Positions 5,814-10,330 of a stretch of 10,330 nt of DNA are shown one piece after another. Below the pieces are notes generated by a model, which saw only the letters and a program-made list of their open reading frames with translations, was not told where the DNA came from and made no database searches. Each line of letters starts with the position of its first letter. Position 1 is the first letter of the stretch. A program made the translations under genes and the position numbers. Source of the stretch: Candidatus Latescibacterota bacterium (GTDB taxonomy: Bacteria > Latescibacterota > UBA2968); assembly GCA_018650745.1 (NCBI GenBank), contig JABIFK010000831.1, positions 1 to 10,330 of the forward strand, in the 5' to 3' direction.

Positions 5814-8800
5814 ATGTCGATTGTCAACGGTGTATCAAAAGGTTTGTGTGGGGTTTGGATCTTGGTTTTGGGATGGTCTGGGCTTGTGGCTGCCGAAGAT
5901 GGTGTTGCGCGTGCGTGGAAAACGTTTCGACAAGAAGACGGTTTGGCCCACAATGTGGTAACAACAGTGACACAGACATCTGATGGTGCGATGTGGTTTG
6001 CCACAATTAATGGGATCTCGCGCTACGATGGCCAAAATTGGAAAACATTTACAACGCAAGACGGGTTGCCTGCCAATATGGTACGGGATTTGGTCGTGGA
6101 ATCTAATGGGGTGATTTGGGCGGCCATGAGTGGTAGATTTCTTGGCGATGTGAAGCAGGCTGTTGCTCGATATGCCAACGGCAAATGGGAAGGGCTGGAT
6201 ACACCCAAAGAGTTATTTGGGCGTTTTGGTATTCGCAAGTTTTTTGCCTCGAGTCCCAATACTGGGGGATTGGTTACCGACGATGGTCGGCTGTTGTTGC
6301 TTTCGGATGGTAACTTGCGATTGGTTCGGGGTGAAGATGGAGAGGTGTTGCGTGGCGCACAAAGTGTTTTGTTCACAAATGATGGCCAGTTGTGGGTTTC
6401 ATATGGGCAGGGCCAGCGATCTATGTTTCGATTTGGTTCACCCGGTGGGGGGCGAGGACGTAGGGGTATGGAAGCGCAAGGCATTGGTCTTGTGAATGTA
6501 GAGACGGCACTGTGGCAACCCATGCCAGAGTTTGCATCTGTTATTCGAGAGCCCGTGTTGAGTATGGTGCAAGAATCTGATGGTACCATTTGGTTTGGTA
6601 CCAATGGGGATGGACTTTGGCGATATGGCCAAGATGTATGGACCCGTTTTACAGTTGAAGATGGTTTGCCGTCTAATCGCATACAAGTTGTGAGACCTTT
6701 ATCTGACGGATCGCTTTGGGTTGGTACGCCTGCTGGTGCTGGTTTTCTGCGAGAGGATGGCAATTGGGTGGTGTATTCCGAGCGCGAGGGTTTGCCCAAT
6801 AACTTTGTTGAAGATATTTGGTTGGCAGCTGATGGGGCTGTGTGGGTTGGTACGCGGGGTGGGGTCGGGCGATTTGGTACGGCTGGGTGGGTGCATCATT
6901 TAAATTGGCCTGGTAAAAAAGACCGAGGTGGCACGGAGTTGGTCCGAGATGAGGCTGGTACATTGTGGGCAGGTACAGCGAGTGGATTGTATAAGTTGGA
7001 AGATAATACTTGGCAAGAAGTGGAAGATTTGCGCGAAAGGGTTCGAGGGCCTTTTCTTAATTTTGCTGTAGACGGACAAGGTGTGCTGTGGGGCGCAACG
7101 TCAAGCCATGTGTTGCAATTTGATGGCCAACGCTGGAATTTTATTGAAAGATATGGATCTGATCGTCGTCGTGGTATGCGTTCAATTGCGGCAGCACAAA
7201 AAGGGGGTGTTTGGCTGGTAGATCGATCGGGCATTTATAGATTTGATGGGCAAAAGAGAGAAACCATTGAAGATGTGCGTATTGCATTGGCTTTGTATGA
7301 GGATACTGATGGCGCGATGTGGATTGGTGGGTTGGATGGCGCAATGCGTATTCTTAATGGTGAGCGCCACATTTTTACTGTTGCCGATGGCATGCCCGAA
7401 GGTCCCATTAATAGCATCGTTGCCGATAAGGCTGGGCGTATCTGGGTGAGTACCCGCTTTGATGGTGTGGCTGTTTTTGATGCAAAGAAGCAATCCTGGA
7501 AACGTGTACCTGGCAACATGGAAGCGCAGTTTAATGGTGTTCGGCGCATTTATCCAGCAGATGATGGCACGGTTTGGATGGCCTCGTCGATTGATGGCGC
7601 CATTCGCACAGACGGTACCGTCTGGACGCGATATACTGTTCGTGAAGGATTGCCCAGCAGCCAAGTTTCAGATGTTTGTCAAGACGCTTTGGGGCAGCTT
7701 TGGTTTGCAACTGAAGATGGTTTGGCCTGCTATATGCCCGATCAAGATCCTCCAGAAACCTATTTAATCTCGGCGCAAAAACAAATCGCACCCCACCAAA
7801 GTGCCGCGTTTGAATTTGTCGGACAAGATGCGTGGAAACTTACCCCCGAGAGCAATCTGCAATTTTCTTGGCGATTAGACAGTGGCGATTGGTCGTCTTT
7901 TAAGCGTACGTCTCGGGAGTCTTTTGACGGGTTAAAACCAGGTGATTACCAATTTGAAGTACGTGCTATGGATTTGGCTTTTAACATTGATACAACGCCA
8001 GTTTTGCATACCTTTCACGTGTTGGCGCCGGTTTGGAAGCGGCCTTGGTTTATTGCTTTGAGTGTATTGACACTCTTGTTGTTAGCGGTGACGTCGGGAT
8101 CTGCTTGGCAACGTCACAAACGATGGCGAGTTGCACAGGCACAATTAATTGATGAGTTAGAGTCTGAACTGCAAGAGGCACATGAAATGCAAATGGGTTT
8201 GTTGCCTCGTTTTCCTATCACGCATGATGGGTTTGATGTTGCGGGTCGGTGTTGGCCTGCGAACCATGTTGGCGGGGATTATTTTACATATTATTGGTTA
8301 GATGACGAACAGCATATGCTGGGCTTTGGGGCTGCTGATGTTTCTGGCAAGGCTATGAAAGCGGCCGTGAGGGCCATGCAGTTGAGTGGCATTTTTCGAT
8401 ATGAATTTCGCGAGGCGAAACCACCTCAGGAAGTCTTAAGCAATTTACATTTGGAATTGCAATCCCATTTAGATTCGGCCAGTTTTATTACATGTTGTTT
8501 GGGAATGTTAGATGTGCGTACCGGCCTGATTAATTTGGGCAATGCGGCACACCCCTTTCCGTATCATTACTCGGCTGCAACAGGTGATTTGCGCATGTTG
8601 GAGTTGATGTCTGTGCCTTTGGGTATGCAGTTGCCAGTTGGTACAAATACCGATCCTGAAGTGGTTGATGTGGTTTTGGAGCCAGGTGATGCGCTGATAT
8701 TGTATAGTGATGGTGTGACCGATATGCAAACCGTTGCAGGAGAGTTTTACGAAGAAGAACGACTCGAAAACTTGATTCGCAAACATGTTGGAGATGGCAC

Positions 8801-8903
8801 TGAAGCTTTGATTAATGCGGTATTTGACGACTTGCGAGTGTTTAAGGGAGAAGCGCCCCAAGCTGATGATGTGACTTTGTTGGTGATTAAGAGAAGTGCC
8901 TAA
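5814..8903 (+). CDS. propeller sensor–SpoIIE/PP2C phosphatase (signal peptide, two-component-regulator propeller, Y_Y_Y, TM, phosphatase)
   Basis: This 1029-aa transmembrane receptor starts at ATG 5814, with AAAGGGA 6 nt upstream. A signal peptide ends near residue 27 (LVAA-ED). Residues ~30-660 are repeated propeller blades with the motifs DGxxWfGT and (D/E)GLPxNxV, seen in DGLPANMV, DGLPSNRI, EGLPNNFV and EGLPSSQV, probably two beta-propellers. A Y_Y_Y domain (~672-738) contains GDYQFEVRAMD. One membrane helix (~745-765) and a short coiled coil (~771-797, LESELQEAHEMQMGLLP) lead to a complete SpoIIE/RsbU-type PP2C domain. Its metal ligands appear as VGGDYF (Asp822), ADVSGK (Asp842), YSDGVTD (Asp966, Asp970) and DDVT (Asp1018, Asp1019). 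The architecture is that of hybrid-type sensors with the histidine kinase replaced by a Ser/Thr phosphatase. A periplasmic ligand would control dephosphorylation of a cytoplasmic protein, typically an anti-sigma antagonist. No such partner lies in the window. Confidence 0.93.
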   Translation: MSIVNGVSKGLCGVWILVLGWSGLVAAEDGVARAWKTFRQEDGLAHNVVTTVTQTSDGAMWFATINGISRYDGQNWKTFTTQDGLPANMVRDLVVESNGVIWAAMSGRFLGDVKQAVARYANGKWEGLDTPKELFGRFGIRKFFASSPNTGGLVTDDGRLLLLSDGNLRLVRGEDGEVLRGAQSVLFTNDGQLWVSYGQGQRSMFRFGSPGGGRGRRGMEAQGIGLVNVETALWQPMPEFASVIREPVLSMVQESDGTIWFGTNGDGLWRYGQDVWTRFTVEDGLPSNRIQVVRPLSDGSLWVGTPAGAGFLREDGNWVVYSEREGLPNNFVEDIWLAADGAVWVGTRGGVGRFGTAGWVHHLNWPGKKDRGGTELVRDEAGTLWAGTASGLYKLEDNTWQEVEDLRERVRGPFLNFAVDGQGVLWGATSSHVLQFDGQRWNFIERYGSDRRRGMRSIAAAQKGGVWLVDRSGIYRFDGQKRETIEDVRIALALYEDTDGAMWIGGLDGAMRILNGERHIFTVADGMPEGPINSIVADKAGRIWVSTRFDGVAVFDAKKQSWKRVPGNMEAQFNGVRRIYPADDGTVWMASSIDGAIRTDGTVWTRYTVREGLPSSQVSDVCQDALGQLWFATEDGLACYMPDQDPPETYLISAQKQIAPHQSAAFEFVGQDAWKLTPESNLQFSWRLDSGDWSSFKRTSRESFDGLKPGDYQFEVRAMDLAFNIDTTPVLHTFHVLAPVWKRPWFIALSVLTLLLLAVTSGSAWQRHKRWRVAQAQLIDELESELQEAHEMQMGLLPRFPITHDGFDVAGRCWPANHVGGDYFTYYWLDDEQHMLGFGAADVSGKAMKAAVRAMQLSGIFRYEFREAKPPQEVLSNLHLELQSHLDSASFITCCLGMLDVRTGLINLGNAAHPFPYHYSAATGDLRMLELMSVPLGMQLPVGTNTDPEVVDVVLEPGDALILYSDGVTDMQTVAGEFYEEERLENLIRKHVGDGTEALINAVFDDLRVFKGEAPQADDVTLLVIKRSA

Positions 8904-9093
8904 AACGTTCACAACAATCGTGTTTACATGAGATAAGCAGGCTTTTTCGCATGTCAATGATGGATGGCTGGCGTGTAGGATGGAATGTTATAGACTGTTT
9001 TATATGATTTTATGGGATTTTGAAACAAATGGTGCGTGATTTGCTAAAGCAAGTGTTAGGATATATAAGGTTTTGCTTACTGGTAGGTTTGTA
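8904..9093. other. intergenic region between sensor phosphatase and dsbD
   Basis: No coding frame of note lies here. An imperfect hairpin at 8926-8954 (arms ACATG/CATGT with an inner AAGC/GCTT) has no following T tract, so the sensor gene has no convincing terminator. The right end holds the candidate dsbD promoter. Confidence 0.5.
9041..9069 (+). promoter_or_regulatory. candidate sigma70-like promoter of dsbD
   Basis: TTGCTA (9041-9046) and TATAAG (9064-9069) are separated by 17 bp, giving a start near 9076 and a short leader before either possible dsbD ATG. The -10 matches 5/6 and the -35 4/6 of the consensus. The 190-bp gap from the upstream gene supports independent transcription. Confidence 0.42.
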
Positions 9094-9105
9094 ATGGGGG
9101 TTGTT

Positions 9106-10330
9106 ATGACAATCAGATGGCCGTGGGCACTGGTTTTTTTATTTTTTCCTGCGTGGGTTATGGCACAAGAACCCGCAAATTTCTCTGTTTCAATAGAACC
9201 AGAAACGGTTCGTGTGGGGGAATCTGTCACGGTATGGATTGATGTGACGTTGACGGATGATTGGCATATTTATTCGGCAACGATGCCCGAAGGTGGGCCT
9301 TTTCCTACCGAATTTATGCTGTCTGGGACTGGCTTTCAGCAAGTAAGGGCGATTATTCAACCGTCACCCATTAAAGAGCACGACCCTAATTTTGATATGG
9401 TCGTGGAGTATTATAGCAAAAAAGTGCGATTTGGTGTGCAGGCCAAGGTTTTGGATACTGCGATGATGGGAAATCTAACATTGTCGGGTGAAGTGACTTA
9501 TATGCTATGCAATGCCACCTCGTGTTTGCCGCCGGATACATATGTGTTTGAAATGCCTGTAAAAATAGAAGCAGGTGCCCCCCGCACAGAATATGTGACC
9601 TCAATGGCCGTTGTGGATGGTGGTGAGGATGATATACTGGATGGCACAGGCAGCATTGCCGATGTTGATCGTGCTTTGTCAGAAGGTTTGGGTGCTTTTC
9701 TATATTTGTCTTTTTCAATGGGTTTGTTGGCACTGTTGACACCGTGTGTGTTTCCCATGATTCCGATTACAGTGTCCTTTTTTACGAAGCAAGAATCACA
9801 AAGTCGCGGTGAATCCATTGCCAAATCATTGGTTTATTGTGGCGGCATTGTTTTTACATTTACAGGTTTAGGGCTGATTTTGGCGATGACGTTGGGGGCT
9901 TCGGGCGCAGCACAATTTGCCGCCAATCCGTGGATCAATATTTTGATCACGGCCATTTTTGTGGCTTTTGCTTTGGCGTTGTTTGGGTTGTTTGAAATTC
10001 AATTGCCCTATGGTTTGCTCAACCGATTGAATCAGGTGCAAGGGGGCAGTTACGGGGCGATATTGTTGATGGGTTTTACGTTTTCCCTGACTTCGTTTAC
10101 TTGTACTGCGCCATTTGTTGGCACCCTATTGGTGCTTACGTCACAGGGAACTTGGATGTGGCCCGTGTTGGGTATGTTGGCGTTTTCTGCTGCTTTTGCA
10201 TTGCCTTTCTTCTTTCTTTCTTTGTTCCCGCAAGGGTTGGCAGCTTTGCCCCAAAGTGGCGGGTGGTTAAATTCTGTAAAAGTTGTGATGGGGTTTTTAG
10301 AACTCGCTGCGGCATTGAAGTTTTTGAGCA
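9106..10330 (+). CDS. dsbD: thiol:disulfide interchange protein DsbD, N-terminal part (3' end outside window)
   Basis: The first 408 codons of an inner-membrane DsbD, which passes electrons from cytoplasmic thioredoxin to periplasmic thiol proteins. A signal peptide (MTIRWPW, hydrophobic core, VMA-Q at ~20) precedes the periplasmic alpha domain. That domain has the redox cysteine pair Cys135 and Cys140 in LCNATSCLPP. The polytopic beta domain starts near residue 200 and carries the two transmembrane cysteines, TPCVFPMIP (Cys214) and SFTCTAPFVGT (Cys333), separated by 119 residues as expected for the family. The C-terminal thioredoxin-like domain should lie beyond 10330. ATG 9106 is preceded by GGGGG; ATG 9094, four codons upstream in frame and preceded by GGTAGG, is an equally possible start. 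Both give a working signal peptide. Confidence 0.94.
   Translation, partial: MTIRWPWALVFLFFPAWVMAQEPANFSVSIEPETVRVGESVTVWIDVTLTDDWHIYSATMPEGGPFPTEFMLSGTGFQQVRAIIQPSPIKEHDPNFDMVVEYYSKKVRFGVQAKVLDTAMMGNLTLSGEVTYMLCNATSCLPPDTYVFEMPVKIEAGAPRTEYVTSMAVVDGGEDDILDGTGSIADVDRALSEGLGAFLYLSFSMGLLALLTPCVFPMIPITVSFFTKQESQSRGESIAKSLVYCGGIVFTFTGLGLILAMTLGASGAAQFAANPWINILITAIFVAFALALFGLFEIQLPYGLLNRLNQVQGGSYGAILLMGFTFSLTSFTCTAPFVGTLLVLTSQGTWMWPVLGMLAFSAAFALPFFFLSLFPQGLAALPQSGGWLNSVKVVMGFLELAAALKFLS

Noticed and set aside
6023..6799. 258-codon open frame antisense to the propeller sensor
   Set aside because: It lies wholly inside the sensor gene, is rich in Pro and Ser as expected from the reverse of repetitive propeller codons, has no ribosome site and resembles no family.
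8926..8954. Hairpin after the sensor gene considered as a terminator
   Set aside because: The stem is interrupted by mismatches and a bulge, and the T run is inside the stem rather than after it.

Overview
The window looks like chromosomal DNA from an uncultured Gram-negative (diderm) bacterium of roughly balanced base composition. It encodes periplasmic and inner-membrane proteins: an HtrA/DegP protease, a DsbD thiol transporter, and secreted or membrane sensor proteins with Sec signal peptides. A sulfatase, a large reactive-type propeller sensor carrying a SpoIIE-type phosphatase, and a secreted ankyrin protein together recall environmental, often marine or sponge-associated, lineages such as Poribacteria, Latescibacteria or relatives of the FCB and PVC groups. 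That placement is a low-confidence impression; the window contains no rRNA or other marker gene. No mobile element, tRNA, rRNA or CRISPR array was seen.

Layout, left to right. (1) Positions 1-887 (+): the 3' part of an HtrA/DegP-type periplasmic protease, ending in a clear intrinsic terminator. (2) Positions 989-2550 (-): a two-gene operon, an Rsm22/METTL17-like methyltransferase followed 17 bp later by a DJ-1/PfpI protein. It converges on the protease gene. (3) Positions 2772-4178 (-): a sulfatase without a signal peptide. It has its own sigma70-like promoter, overlapped by a 20-bp near-perfect palindrome that looks like an operator. (4) Positions 4353-5396 (-): an apparent three-gene unit made of a secreted ankyrin-repeat protein and two very small membrane proteins (30 and 34 aa) that overlap by ATGA. 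It ends in a long hairpin. Its candidate promoter sits so close to the ankyrin start codon that the mRNA may be leaderless. (5) Positions 5397-5813: a divergent intergenic region of about 420 bp with inverted and direct repeats. (6) Positions 5814-8903 (+): a 1029-aa sensor with a signal peptide, a double beta-propeller, a Y_Y_Y domain, one transmembrane helix and a cytoplasmic PP2C/SpoIIE phosphatase. (7) Position 9106 to the window end (+): the 5' part of dsbD behind its own candidate promoter.

The protease, DsbD, sensor phosphatase, secreted ankyrin protein and mini membrane proteins all act at the cell envelope. The sensor would read a periplasmic signal and dephosphorylate a cytoplasmic partner, by family analogy an anti-sigma-factor antagonist, that is not encoded here. 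The least explained parts are the two coupled micro-genes, the sulfatase operator and the structured divergent intergenic region.
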